64,000 nucleotides of DNA from Trichomonas vaginalis G3 (GCF_026262505.1 NC_067203.1:17124392-17188391), one strand, 5' to 3'; shown: positions 17,212 through 26,620, counted from the stretch's first letter. A program made the numbers and translations. Notes: generated by a model from the letters alone, not told the origin.

Positions 17212-17733
17212 TTGTCAAAACCTGTCAAAGAACTTACAGATGAAGAGAAAAATTCAATAATAGAAGGTGCCAGGTCTGGAAATACAAACCCTAACTACAA
17301 AGTCACTTTTCATAAAAATGGAACGGCAAGTATCTCAAAAAAGAAACAGACTCTCACAAATAAAATATTGAAGTCTGAAGGAGCTTTCGAGACAACAGAT
17401 GGAAAAGTTTACTTCACTGACCAACAGTTCATTATAGAACATCTCATTGACTTAGAGTCGAAATATTCTAAACTTTACAACAAACACAAAAAGTTGAAAG
17501 GAAAACAAAAACAAATGGCATATGATATTTATGAAGATGTTGACGACACAAGTGTTCCAGCAAGTGAGGTAAAGTCAGATGAACCGAAAAGTGACGAAAA
17601 ACCAATAGAAGAAGGGAAGCCAAAAACTGAAGATAAACCAAAGTTTAGTCTGGAGACTAAACCAAGTCAACCTTCATTAGCTGGTATGGGTTGGCGTCAA
17701 AGACTTTTGGTTGCGGGTGGTTATGTAAAGTAA
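17212..17733 (+). CDS. Hypothetical Polinton protein, Lys/Glu-rich
   Basis: A frame of about 170 residues, hydrophilic: YKVTFHKNGTASISKKKQ, a short coiled coil (FIIEHLIDLESKYSKLY), then an acidic and Lys-rich tail (KSDEPKSDEKPIEEGKPK). An ATG preceded by the duplicated ATTTTTTACTGAGATGAA word lies ~55 bp upstream at 17,157. No family recognised. Confidence 0.5.
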   Translation: MSKPVKELTDEEKNSIIEGARSGNTNPNYKVTFHKNGTASISKKKQTLTNKILKSEGAFETTDGKVYFTDQQFIIEHLIDLESKYSKLYNKHKKLKGKQKQMAYDIYEDVDDTSVPASEVKSDEPKSDEKPIEEGKPKTEDKPKFSLETKPSQPSLAGMGWRQRLLVAGGYVK

Positions 17734-17762
17734 AGGAAAAACATTTTTTTATTTTTATAGAA

Positions 17763-17830
17763 ATGTACGCTGAGTTTGTTGGAGAAGACCGTTGGGAAAC
17801 TTGTTTGTTAGATGAGAAATATGAAATGGC
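17763..17830 (+). repeat. Partial tandem copy of the HNH gene start
   Basis: The 66 bases from the ATG at 17,763 repeat the first 66 bases of the HNH gene at 17,887. They are followed directly by GGCATACCATTTAAAA, which resembles the end of that same gene. It appears to be an internally collapsed duplicate. Confidence 0.7.
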
Positions 17831-17886
17831 ATACCATTTAAAATAAAACATTTTTTTTAAAAAAACATTTTTTTATTTTATTTGAA

Positions 17887-18471
17887 ATGTACGCTGAGTT
17901 TGTTGGAGAAGACCGTTGGGAAACTTGTTTGTTAGATGAGAAATATGAAATTCACTGTTGTGAGTCATTTGAAGTCAGAAAAAAAGAGACAAAAAGAGTT
18001 TTAAGCGAATGGGAGCGAAATGACGGATATACTACTATGAAGATGAGTGGAAAAAACTATCCTAAACATGTTGTCATTGCAACTCATTTTATACCGAACC
18101 CTAACAATTTACCTTTTGTAGACCATATAAACCATATAAGAAACGACAATAGACTTGAAAACTTGCGTTGGGTCACTTGTTCTGAAAACAATAAGAACAA
18201 AAGCAAATTTCGAGATATTGTATTCGAATTTGTCGACGAACTAGAAGATGAAACAATTGAAATTACAGACTATGGCGAGCATACGTTTGAGTTTTACTAC
18301 TATAGCGAAGAACAAGACTCTTTCTACTTTTATACCGGCGTAAACTATAGGAAATTACAAGTATGTTTTACTAAGGAAGGCTATGCTTATGTAAACACTA
18401 GAGATACAGATGGAAAATGCGTTCATATACGTCTTAACAAATTCAAGAAGCTATATGGCATACCATTTTAA
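17887..18471 (+). CDS. HNH endonuclease (phage/homing type)
   Basis: 194 residues. The HNH core is clear around residues 70-105: HVVIATHFIPNPNNLPFVDH, then INHIRNDNRLENLRWVT and CSENNKN. This 'VDHINxxxxDNRxENLRWVT' is the signature of HNH_3 nucleases common in phages and large DNA viruses. The family nicks or cuts DNA with one metal ion and is often a selfish homing gene. The C-terminal half is aromatic and acidic and not recognised. It lies between structural-type genes and the polymerase. Confidence 0.8.
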   Translation: MYAEFVGEDRWETCLLDEKYEIHCCESFEVRKKETKRVLSEWERNDGYTTMKMSGKNYPKHVVIATHFIPNPNNLPFVDHINHIRNDNRLENLRWVTCSENNKNKSKFRDIVFEFVDELEDETIEITDYGEHTFEFYYYSEEQDSFYFYTGVNYRKLQVCFTKEGYAYVNTRDTDGKCVHIRLNKFKKLYGIPF

Positions 18472-18499
18472 AACAGTATATTTTTTTATTTTTATAGAA

Positions 18500-20653
18500 A
18501 TGCCCCCATATAGAATGGACAGAAAGTCTGCTAGAATAAAAGCAGAGTTAGAAAGATATGGTTGGAGAGTTTCAAAGAAGTTTAAATATAGGAAGGGAAG
18601 ACCCATAAAAGTCTATGACAAACTGACTGGTCTGACCTACGAAATGGACTTGGATACAGCACGCGCAAATTATCCAAACAGACTAGAGAGGTTAGAAGAA
18701 GAATGTCTTATGAACATGCCTTTCGATGTTAATGAACCTCAAGTTGAAGGACACGACGGCTTTGCCAGATTCTACTGGAAACATGACGAACAATTGCATC
18801 CTTTGAGACGGAAAAAAGGGAAGGGTGAAGACACACATGCTCCCATGGAAAGAACAAGATATGCATATGAAAAGTATCGCGAAGTTCGAAGTAAAATTAC
18901 ATCTGGGCGAACCTTTACAGTAAACTTTGACGAAGGAAAGAACAAAGAAGGCTTCATGGGAGTACTTGCTGCAATTCAAGACGGAAATAAGAAAGGATAC
19001 AATCTCAGACTAACCGTAACAGATTTAGATGGTCATATATACTATGCACATGGCAATGTCACAACAGCCGCACAACTTCTTGACGCTTCCAAGACTACAA
19101 AGAGAGAACAAATGTTTGACTCCGACTCAGATATTTTGAATGCAATTGAAGGAATTGCAAGCGTGAAGTTTGAATGGTACCAACCCAACCCTCAAGCAGT
19201 CAGACAACATGCTGGGTATTTCCCGTTCAGAAATAAGTCTGACATTAACTTAACCAGGTATGGAATTTACAACTCAATTGAAACAATTGTCAATGAACCT
19301 TGCATTCTTACATGTCTCAGGAACTCCGGTCTTGTTACAGATGAGAAAATGAAGTATCTTGAGTCATGTCTGAAAACAAGGTACATTCTTAGAAGTCAAT
19401 TGTCAAAAATTGCACCGTTGGCAAATGTCAATATCCGAGTTAACATACCTACAGCTAAAGGTTTTTCACATGACGACTATGTTGTTGACAAAGACTTACC
19501 ATGGTTGAAGATTGTACTCATCCACAACCACTTCATGTTGAACGAAAGTCTTACAAACCCATTGTTCGGAAAAGGCAAGTGCAACATTGTCAGAGCTGTT
19601 AACATTCTTTTCGAGAAAGGTTTGTTGGAACCAATTCCAGATGACAAGCTGACAGAAACTTTTGTACCAAAAGACGAAACAAACTTTTCATTGTTGGTAA
19701 GACCAAAAGTTGTTCCAGACAAAGTTATAGCACAAAAGAAGTACACAGTTCCAAAAGGAGTTGGATTGTTCGGATACCAACCTGAACCAGAAGAACTTCC
19801 AATGAGGTTGCAAGAACTTCAAGATGCTATAAACAAACTTCCTTTGAGAAATCCAGTCGACGTCAAATTGTATTGGAGAGCATCTGAGTTAGGTCAGAAG
19901 GTTTTATATGAAACAGGTTGCTTTGACGATGTTTATGAGATAACAGGAGAAGTTTCTCAGAAGATAAGAGACTCGCTTGAATTTCCACGAACTGGGCCAA
20001 TAGGATGCGACAAGTTCGACTCATATGAAAAAATATACTATGTCGACCTTAACGCTGCGTACATGAGGTTTGTCCAATATATCCCGACTGGAATTCCAAA
20101 CGAAAATGGCGAGTTCCCGGGAAGGAACTATACAGTTGGAAAAGTCATACAACAAATGTATGATATTAGGAAAGCTTCAAACCCCAAACTTGCAATGACA
20201 CTCAAATTGCTTATGAATTCGACATGGGGATATTCCATTAAAAAACCTCAAAAGATGAAGAGTAAACACTATGAGAAGGTCGACAACTTTGTTGAAAGGT
20301 TTTCTCCTTTCGTTTTGAAGTACGAGTTCACTCAAGGTCAAAATGGCTTAGTAACCACATTAAAACCTATTGTCGAACATTGGTCTTATCCTCAGTTCGC
20401 AAAGGCAGTCCTTGACAACTACAACAAATTCTTCTCAGAGGTTAAATCCAAAATTGTGGTATACTATGAGAACATCGATGCACTCATGACGAACGAAGAA
20501 GGCTATAACAAACTCATTGAAATGGGTATGGTCGGTGAAAAGATGGGCTGTTTTAAGCTAGATAAGGTATTTTCCGAAGTTCATGTCCTCTCCAAGCGTA
20601 AGTACTGGGCTGTTAAAGAAGATGGTGAAATAGTTAAACATTGCATGAAATAA
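18500..20653 (+). CDS. Family B DNA polymerase (protein-primed, Polinton type)
   Basis: I start it at MPPYRMDRKSARIK (18,500), preceded by TTTTTATTTTTATAGAA. Palm landmarks are readable in order: IYYVDLNAAYMRFVQ (motif A region), LKLLMNSTWGYSIKK (motif B region) and KIVVYYENIDALM (motif C region). The N-terminal ~350 residues are not clearly assigned. Pol B is the self-replication enzyme that defines Polintons and copies the element from its ends with a protein primer. The frame is shorter than the usual Polinton Pol B, so I treat it as part of the fossil rather than assume function. Confidence 0.8.
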   Translation: MPPYRMDRKSARIKAELERYGWRVSKKFKYRKGRPIKVYDKLTGLTYEMDLDTARANYPNRLERLEEECLMNMPFDVNEPQVEGHDGFARFYWKHDEQLHPLRRKKGKGEDTHAPMERTRYAYEKYREVRSKITSGRTFTVNFDEGKNKEGFMGVLAAIQDGNKKGYNLRLTVTDLDGHIYYAHGNVTTAAQLLDASKTTKREQMFDSDSDILNAIEGIASVKFEWYQPNPQAVRQHAGYFPFRNKSDINLTRYGIYNSIETIVNEPCILTCLRNSGLVTDEKMKYLESCLKTRYILRSQLSKIAPLANVNIRVNIPTAKGFSHDDYVVDKDLPWLKIVLIHNHFMLNESLTNPLFGKGKCNIVRAVNILFEKGLLEPIPDDKLTETFVPKDETNFSLLVRPKVVPDKVIAQKKYTVPKGVGLFGYQPEPEELPMRLQELQDAINKLPLRNPVDVKLYWRASELGQKVLYETGCFDDVYEITGEVSQKIRDSLEFPRTGPIGCDKFDSYEKIYYVDLNAAYMRFVQYIPTGIPNENGEFPGRNYTVGKVIQQMYDIRKASNPKLAMTLKLLMNSTWGYSIKKPQKMKSKHYEKVDNFVERFSPFVLKYEFTQGQNGLVTTLKPIVEHWSYPQFAKAVLDNYNKFFSEVKSKIVVYYENIDALMTNEEGYNKLIEMGMVGEKMGCFKLDKVFSEVHVLSKRKYWAVKEDGEIVKHCMK

Positions 20654-20724
20654 AACATTGCATGAAATAAAACATTGCATGAAGTAAAAACGTTTTTAAA
20701 ACAGTATATTTTTACATATATAAA

Positions 20725-21590
20725 ATGCTTCAGGTTGAAAAACAAAGAACAAAAGCAGCAGATACAAAACCGTTAGACTATATCTTTACAAATGCTGGTA
20801 GAAATATTTCAGATGAAGAAATTTCATCCGGAGCTTACAGGTTTGACTATCCAATTCGTTGGCTTCAAAGTCCTTCAGATGCAAAGGCAATAGGATTTAG
20901 AAGAGTTTTGTTTTCAAATAGAACGAATGCGTTTATGTTCGCAGTATATTTTCATGGGCAGTATAAAGGTTCTGATGGTCTAATAGAAAAATTTGACGAA
21001 ATGAAATCTTTACAATTCGTTCAGACGAAAGTCTTGAAAAAACTCTAAATGACTTTCAAATCAAATAAACAATACTACTGGAATTTCAAGAAAAATACCA
21101 CTCTTTACTAAATGGAACATACTATCTAAACTAGAATACGACAAGATGAATTCCACAGTTTCATTTCAAAAGATTGAAATTAACCCTCCAAGAGATACAG
21201 AGTTTTTATATTGGGGAGTAGACAAACGTTCTTGGGCGCAATTTCTTCGGTTACTAAACCAGAACGAACCATTGCACCAGATGGTCCATTTAAATTTATA
21301 CTCCACCAACAGATTTGACAGTTTATAGAAACGTGTTTGACCCTCAAAATGTCATGTGTCATGCAAGTTTCAGTTCAAGCAACAACAGTTTTCTTTGTAT
21401 CGGTAAGGACTTTTATGACTTTGCTTCTAATTCTACGAACCACCTAGTAACAGTTTCTCTGACTTTCAAGTTTGGTTTACAACAAACGGTGTGGCATATT
21501 ATACATTGTACTACGATTTTATCTCGAATTGTCTTTCATATACAACTACGGAAAAGTGCTGAAAAAGTACTGAAAATATATTTAGGGTAG
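20725..21590 (+). pseudogene. Broken paralogue of the 282-aa gene at 13.4-14.3 kb
   Basis: Readable stretches (TKPLDYIFTNAG, YRFDYPIRWLQSPSDAKAIG) match the 13,431-14,279 protein. Order and spacing are kept, so this is a diverged duplicate within the element. It is broken in a few places. The start region (TTTTTACATATATAAA) is of the usual Polinton type. Confidence 0.65.
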
Positions 21591-21690
21591 ATGGTTTTTA
21601 GGCGAACCAGGTCCCTCGGTCCCTCGGTCCCTCGGTCAACTAACATCTTTTTGAAAATGGTGACAACATGACATTTTGACAACAGTCGGG
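21583..21690 (+). repeat. Left arm of a ~100-bp inverted repeat inside the Polinton
   Basis: The arm contains GTCCCTCGGTCCCTCGGTC and then CAACTAACATCTTTTTGAAA. Its reverse complement, with few differences, is at 23,258-23,365. The arms bracket ~1.6 kb holding the tandem array and two hypothetical genes. Confidence 0.75.
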
Positions 21691-21699
21691 AAATATATT

Positions 21700-22110
21700 T
21701 TATCGTACATGTTTTGTCATGAACTTTCTTGTCTATGTTTTGTCATGAACTTTCTTGTCTATGTTTTGTCATGAACTTTCTTGTCTATGTTTTGTCATGA
21801 ACTTTCTTGTCTATGTTTTGTTGAGACTTCATCTAATTTCTCATGAACTTTCTTGTCTATGTTTTGTCATGAACTTTCTTGTCTATGTTTTGTTGAGACT
21901 TCATCTAATTTCTCATGAACTTTCTTGTCTATGTTTTGTCATGAACTTTCTTGTCAATGTTTTGTCATGAACTTTCTTGTCTATGTTTTGTCATGAATTT
22001 CATCGTAAATGTTTTGTCATGAACTTTCTTGTCAATGTTTTGTCATGAACTTTCTTGTCAATGTTTTGTCATGAACTTTCTTGTCAATGTTTTGTCATGA
22101 ATTTCATCGT
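21700..22110 (+). repeat. Tandem array, ~26-bp unit
   Basis: About 14-15 copies of a unit close to GTCATGAACTTTCTTGTC plus TATGTTTT. A longer variant with GAGACTTCATCTAATTTC occurs twice. Units are nearly identical, implying recent expansion. The array is translatable, but the product (HELSCLCFVMNFLVYVLL repeats) is an artefact of the repeat. Confidence 0.85.
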
Positions 22111-22310
22111 ATTCTTTCACCCGTTGAATTTTGTATAAAAAGCAACCCGCTGGTTTCCGCCGGTTGGTATATTCTTCACAAAATGCTTGTTTTGAGGTCG
22201 AGCCACTTTTGGCCCCACCGTATTTTTCAACCAAAACTCTTGAATTTTGTGCTGAAATAAAAAAAAAGTTAGTTTTTTAAAAAAATATTTTTTATTTTTA
22301 TTGTAAGAAC

Positions 22311-22801
22311 ATGTTAGCAACAACAGCACCAAACTCGTTAGTCATGAACCCAACTTCAATGTTAGTAGAGATGAAAAGCTTCATTCCTTCTTCATATACT
22401 TTCGAAACAGAAATCCAGAGATAAAGCAAGAACTTCTCCAAGGAGATTTAGACTGTAGTGCAAAAGATGAAGAAAATGAACAATATCTTTATGAAATGCA
22501 GGACCTGGTGGAACATCTACCTAAAATTCCTGAAATACAACAACAAAAGCTTACAATTCCAGAATTCGATGAAATAGAAGTGAAACCAACTGACTCAGTA
22601 GAAATAAAGAAGTTCATACGAAAGCTAAACTATGAGTTTCTTGGATTTCATTGCAACCACAAAGACTGCGATATGGTATATTTCATTGACATAAAATCTG
22701 GGGAGTTTAAGACCTACGACAACTTTGTTTCGTTAGTTGCAAAATGTGTCTTGCAGATAGAGATAAAGATAGAAGAGGTAAAGTATGGAACGGACAGATA
22801 A
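22311..22801 (+). pseudogene. Disrupted hypothetical Polinton gene
   Basis: Starts after TTTTTATTGTAAGAAC, the pre-ATG word shared with the T5orf172 and KilA-N genes. Readable parts are acidic (HLPKIPEIQQQKLTIPEFDE, then GFHCNHKDCDMVYFIDIKSG). It has at least one break. Family not recognised. Confidence 0.45.
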
Positions 22802-22878
22802 AACCAGCAGCCTTTGAGTTAAAGAAACCATTACGCCTTAGTCATACTTGCAGGTAAGGTTCAGAATATAATGCTAAA

Positions 22879-23199
22879 ATGAACCCACAATGTTCAAAAT
22901 GTAAAGCAGCAACAAGGAAATATAACTACTCCGTCAAAGAGATAGAACGTATGAGAAACGACTATGCTGACTTAAAGAAAGAAGCAGAGAAACCAGCAGA
23001 AGATAAAATGGACATGTTGACATTTCTGAACAAAAACTATCCAACTGCTAACGATTTCCTTCTATCTGACGTCAAGAAGAAATATAAAGAAACATTCGGC
23101 ATTGTTAAAACTTTTGATATCCTTCGTGAAGAAATAGAAGCTACAAAACTGTTTAAAGTCATGAACCATCACAACATATACCATGTAAAACGCTTGTGA
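22879..23199 (+). CDS. Hypothetical Polinton protein, 106 aa
   Basis: Begins NPQCSKCKAATRKYNYS, with a CxxC that might bind zinc. A helical segment (IERMRNDYADLKKEAEK) and a C-terminal domain (MDMLTFLNKNYPTANDFLL, then DILREEIEATKLFKV) follow. Could be a small DNA-binding or regulatory protein; not recognised. Confidence 0.45.
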   Translation: MNPQCSKCKAATRKYNYSVKEIERMRNDYADLKKEAEKPAEDKMDMLTFLNKNYPTANDFLLSDVKKKYKETFGIVKTFDILREEIEATKLFKVMNHHNIYHVKRL

Positions 23200-23257
23200 A
23201 ACTTTTATGGTAGAAATATATTTTTGTCTGATTTACGCTCATTGACGAAGAAAGTCT

Positions 23258-23365
23258 ATTTCCTGGACTGTTGTCAAAATGTCATGTTGTCACCGTTTTC
23301 AAAAAGATGTTAGTTGACCGAGGGACCGAGGGACCTGGTCGCCTAAAATATATTTTTGCTGAAAA
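23258..23365 (-). repeat. Right arm of the inverted repeat inside the Polinton
   Basis: Reverse-complement partner of 21,583-21,690. It contains GACCGAGGGACCGAGGGACC. It carries two copies of the CCTCGGT unit where the left arm has three. Confidence 0.75.
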
Positions 23366-23379
23366 AATGACCAAATTTC

Positions 23380-23640
23380 ATGAATTTCCTCATATGTTTG
23401 CTACCCTAGGAAAATCGAGGATAGAGATTCCGTACGAAAATCGTAAAAAAAACTCATGAAAATCGTGAAAAAATGCTACCCGACTTTTAGGGTAGCCAAA
23501 ACTCTTGAAAATCGTAAAAAAAACTCATGAAAAATCGTGAAAAAATGCTACCGACTTTTACAGGGGTAGCCAAAACTCTATGAAAATCGTAAAAACTGAA
23601 TCGTGAAAAATGCGAGCAGGTAAAAAACCCTGGTCGCCTA
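23380..23640 (+). repeat. Short repeats related to a KilA-N gene segment
   Basis: Three degenerate ~80-bp units containing GCTACCGACTTTT, TAGCCAAAACTCT and GAAAATCGTAAAAA. The best unit (23,551-23,595) is nearly identical over ~45 bp to 24,690-24,733 inside the KilA-N gene. They appear to be scattered copies of that gene segment. Confidence 0.7.
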
Positions 23641-23762
23641 AAACTCATGAAAATCGTAAAAAAATGACCAAATTTCATGATATAACTGTATCTTTTATAC
23701 AAAATAAAATAACGCTAGTTTTTTTAAAATATTTTTTTTTATTTTGTATGTAAGAACAGGAA

Positions 23763-24374
23763 ATGACAAGCACTGAGTTTGAAACAGTTAAAAAGATAGA
23801 CAATGAGACCAAAGTGGTTAGAATAGGTGATTTAAACGTAAGATACTCAAAGAAATACAACAAATATTCTTTGTCAGACATTTTAACACCATTTGGAAAG
23901 AAAACAAACCATTGGGTTGGAATTGCTTCAACTCAGAAAATTTTGACAAGAAATCCTGAGCTTATGATATCGGTAAGATTCTATGGAACAAGAACATATC
24001 TTATAGACAAAAGTCTTATACCAGTAGTTTTGTTCTGGATTGACCCAGTTGTTGGATATAATTTCATAACATATGGTTCATTCGATACGGAACGTTGCAG
24101 TGAAGGCTTACTTTACATCGTTCAGAAACCGAAGGACTTCAATACAAAGAGATATAAGATAGGAAGAACATTTAATATAACTCAAAGATATGACAGTATA
24201 GTCAATAGAGTTAAGGTTGCGTTTGTTAACGATATGAGAGCTGCTGAAACAGAACTACTTGAAAAGTTTGAGAAAATGTATGGTGCTCCCACGAAAGGTA
24301 AAGAAACGTTTGAAGTAGATGAGATCGACAAAGCTATAAAATTATTTGACGAAGTTGCTGAAAAATACATGTAA
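23763..24374 (+). CDS. T5orf172 / MSV199-type protein
   Basis: 203 residues. The N-terminal part (RIGDLNVRYSKKYNKYSLS, TNHWVGIASTQKIL) is an MSV199/KilA-N-like DNA-binding region. The C-terminal ~85 residues (GLLYIVQKPKDFNTKRYKIG, RYDSIVNRVKVAFVNDMRAA, then GKETFEVDEIDKAI) match the T5orf172 domain, a relative of GIY-YIG nucleases found with KilA-N or Bro domains in large DNA viruses and phages. Such proteins are thought to regulate or process DNA, but are poorly characterised. The pre-ATG sequence is shared with the next gene. Confidence 0.7.
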   Translation: MTSTEFETVKKIDNETKVVRIGDLNVRYSKKYNKYSLSDILTPFGKKTNHWVGIASTQKILTRNPELMISVRFYGTRTYLIDKSLIPVVLFWIDPVVGYNFITYGSFDTERCSEGLLYIVQKPKDFNTKRYKIGRTFNITQRYDSIVNRVKVAFVNDMRAAETELLEKFEKMYGAPTKGKETFEVDEIDKAIKLFDEVAEKYM

Positions 24375-24462
24375 AGCGTTTATTTTTGGTCTTTTGTGAA
24401 AGCCAGAAAATAACGCTAATTTTATTTTTATTTTATTTTTTATTTTGTATGTAAGAACAGAA

Positions 24463-25287
24463 ATGTCAACAACAGAGAACACAACAACTGCTATCGTTCA
24501 TGAAGCCATAAGTGAAGAATATGAGTGGGTTCAGTTTAACAAACAGTTACGTCTCATTCGTTCAGTCAAAGATGACATGTACCAAATGCAAAGTATTTTG
24601 ACAGCATGTTTTGCACCAGATACCAAACATACAGACGATTGGTTCAAAAACCAAAGCACACAAGAACTTTTGAGCGAAGCACAGCGAGACCGACTTTTAC
24701 AGGGGTCGCCAAAACTCTATGAAAATCGTAAAAATTTGCCAAATGGTTTGAGAGGTTGGTATGTACATAGACTTCTTGTAAATGCTGTTGCAATGTGGGC
24801 TTCACCTCGCTATGCTTGGTATATTTGTAAACTTCTTGACGAACTTCACAGACAAGAACGTGAAGAGATGGAAAAGAAACTTCATGCAAAAGATGAAGTC
24901 ATTGAAGCAAAAGACAAAAACATACAGAAAAGAATACCACGTTCGGTACCAAAAGGAAAGGAAAAGAACTATAAGTATATGATTTACACTGAAGAGATGG
25001 AAAATGAAGAAGACAGAGATATGGTTATGTTGCATTTAGTCAGAAGAAACAACAAAAGCTTTTACGACCTTGCTAAGATTTACAAATCTGACAGAAATTG
25101 GTTCTATCGCGAAAACTTACCGATTTCAATGACACCAAATGAAGATGTTAAACAGATAGTTCAAGATACGTTACCTCAAACACACTATGATATGAAAGGT
25201 TGTACAATACTTACATTCAAAGAAGACTTACCGCTACTGAAGGAAAAGATAACAGAGTATTTTGACAACTTCAAAGAGGAAGAGTAA
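24463..25287 (+). CDS. KilA-N domain protein with DUF3627-like C-terminus
   Basis: 274 residues from the ATG at 24,463 (MSTTENTTTAIVHE). A KilA-N-type region covers ~1-130 (DDWFKNQSTQELLSEAQRD, GLRGWYVHRLLVNAVAMWAS, YAWYICKLLDEL). A Lys/Glu coiled coil and a C-terminal domain (YKYMIYTEEMENEEDRDMVM, LVRRNNKSFYDLAKIY) follow, like the DUF3627 region of poxvirus and giant-virus KilA-N proteins. Likely DNA-binding regulator. Part of the KilA-N segment (24,690-24,733) reappears as repeats upstream. It shares the TTTTGTATGTAAGAACAG pre-ATG word with the gene before. Confidence 0.75.
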   Translation: MSTTENTTTAIVHEAISEEYEWVQFNKQLRLIRSVKDDMYQMQSILTACFAPDTKHTDDWFKNQSTQELLSEAQRDRLLQGSPKLYENRKNLPNGLRGWYVHRLLVNAVAMWASPRYAWYICKLLDELHRQEREEMEKKLHAKDEVIEAKDKNIQKRIPRSVPKGKEKNYKYMIYTEEMENEEDRDMVMLHLVRRNNKSFYDLAKIYKSDRNWFYRENLPISMTPNEDVKQIVQDTLPQTHYDMKGCTILTFKEDLPLLKEKITEYFDNFKEEE

Positions 25288-25377
25288 ATGAACCATTTAT
25301 TTTTCAAGCTTGACACCAAAGATGGCTCAGGTAGCTCTAGAAAGTAAATTGTCTTGTCCGAGTCCTTCTGGCATTCC

Positions 25378-25675
25378 GAGTCCTTCCTTCCGACAGGAAA
25401 AGTCCTTCCTTCCGACAGGAAAAGTTTTTCTTTCCGACAGGAAAAGTTTTTCTTTCCGACAGGAAAAGTTTTTCTTTCCGACAGGAAAAATTTTTTCTGT
25501 TGTCCGTCCGTAAACCATTCAAATTTTCGAAAATTGAGAACTTTTTGGCCGACCTTCAGAAAAAGTTCTTCCTTCCGACAGGAAAAGTTTTTCTTTCCGA
25601 CAGGAAAAGTTTTTCTTTCCGACAGGAAAAGTTTTTCTTTCCGACATTCCGAGTCCTTCCTTCCGACAGGACACA
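25378..25675 (+). repeat. Tandem array, ~22-bp CCGACAGGAAAAG unit
   Basis: Around ten copies of TTCCGACAGGAAAAGTTTTT in two blocks, separated by ~100 bp containing CCATTCAAATTTTCGAAAAT. It is open in several frames on both strands because the unit lacks stops, so overlapping frames here are not evidence of genes. It directly follows the KilA-N gene. Confidence 0.85.
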
Positions 25676-25774
25676 AACGGATGACTGACGTACCACCAAC
25701 CGAGTCCATTCCAAAGCCAGAAGAACCGACAGCCCCAGCACCACAACAGACTAAGACTAAAACACTTACATTTT

Positions 25775-26620
25775 TCAAGCTTGTCTTGAAACAATTTGAA
25801 CTTTGTTCGCGTAGATGTGAATTCTGAAAGAAGTATGAGGGTCTTGTATGACTTTGTACTTCTCCCATAGTTCATGTCTGTCAAACTTACCTGCCATGGA
25901 CTCTTTCATAAGTTCCATGAAATCGTCTTCGGACAATCCGGGGAAAAGTACAATGTCAGTAAGTATTCTCTTTACATCCTTACTTAAACTCTTGGCTGTC
26001 TGTACACAAATGACAACTGAGATGTTAAAGTGTCTGAGCTTCTTAAGAATCCGACACATGTCTTGTTCTCTGTTCTTTAACAAAGGATGAGAAGCAAAGT
26101 CATCTAAGATAAGAAGACATCTGTGAGGGTAAGTCTTCCAATCGTAAGATTGCAATTTCTTCGAAATGTATTCTATCTCTTTCTGTTTGTTTCTGAAGTG
26201 TTTCTTCTCTAATATTCTCTGCATTTCCTCATTTGGGTCTTTAAACTTCGAGTTTATATACTCATTTATAGCATTGTACTTCAAAACTCTTCTTTGGTAC
26301 TTCTTTATCCAATCTAACAACTCAGAGTCTTTTATAGATACTAACTTAGACTTTTTTATAATATCTTTGAACGAATTTACGGTTTGGTCAAATTGACCAG
26401 AGCAGTACTACAAATGACTACTAACTCATAGAATGGGTTTTCTTCTTCTAGTTCTTGTTGTTGTGCAGCCATTTTAAGATAAGTGAAAGTCTTACCCGAC
26501 CCAGGTGGTGCAATTAGACCTGTTATACCATTCTGAGCAAATAAGAACTTGTCATGTATGGTTTTATCTGAGCATTTTCCAACTTCCTCTTGTTCTTATT
26601 TAAAACATTCTCAAATTTTT
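25775..26620 (-). pseudogene. Packaging ATPase (FtsK-HerA / A32-like), broken
   Basis: The longest open part carries a Walker B region (RCLLILDDFASHPLL) and downstream FtsK-HerA features (FNISVVICVQTAKSLSKDVK). On the same strand nearer the gene start, a Walker A region (LIAPPGSGKT) is readable. This family pumps DNA into capsids of Polintons, adenovirus relatives and NCLDVs. It has about two breaks. Confidence 0.7.

Noticed and set aside
23740-24462. GTATGTAAGAACAG before two Polinton genes as mini-introns
   Set aside because: GTATGT resembles a trichomonad 5' splice site, but 14 bases is too short for an intron and the word sits before the ATG in each case.
21700-25675. Tandem arrays in the Polinton as CRISPR-like arrays
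   Set aside because: Units abut directly with no unique spacers, and no cas-type genes are present.
25300-25870. Several overlapping frames through the CCGACAGGAAAAG array as genes
   Set aside because: They are products of a stop-free repeat unit, are open on both strands, and lack domains and proper starts.
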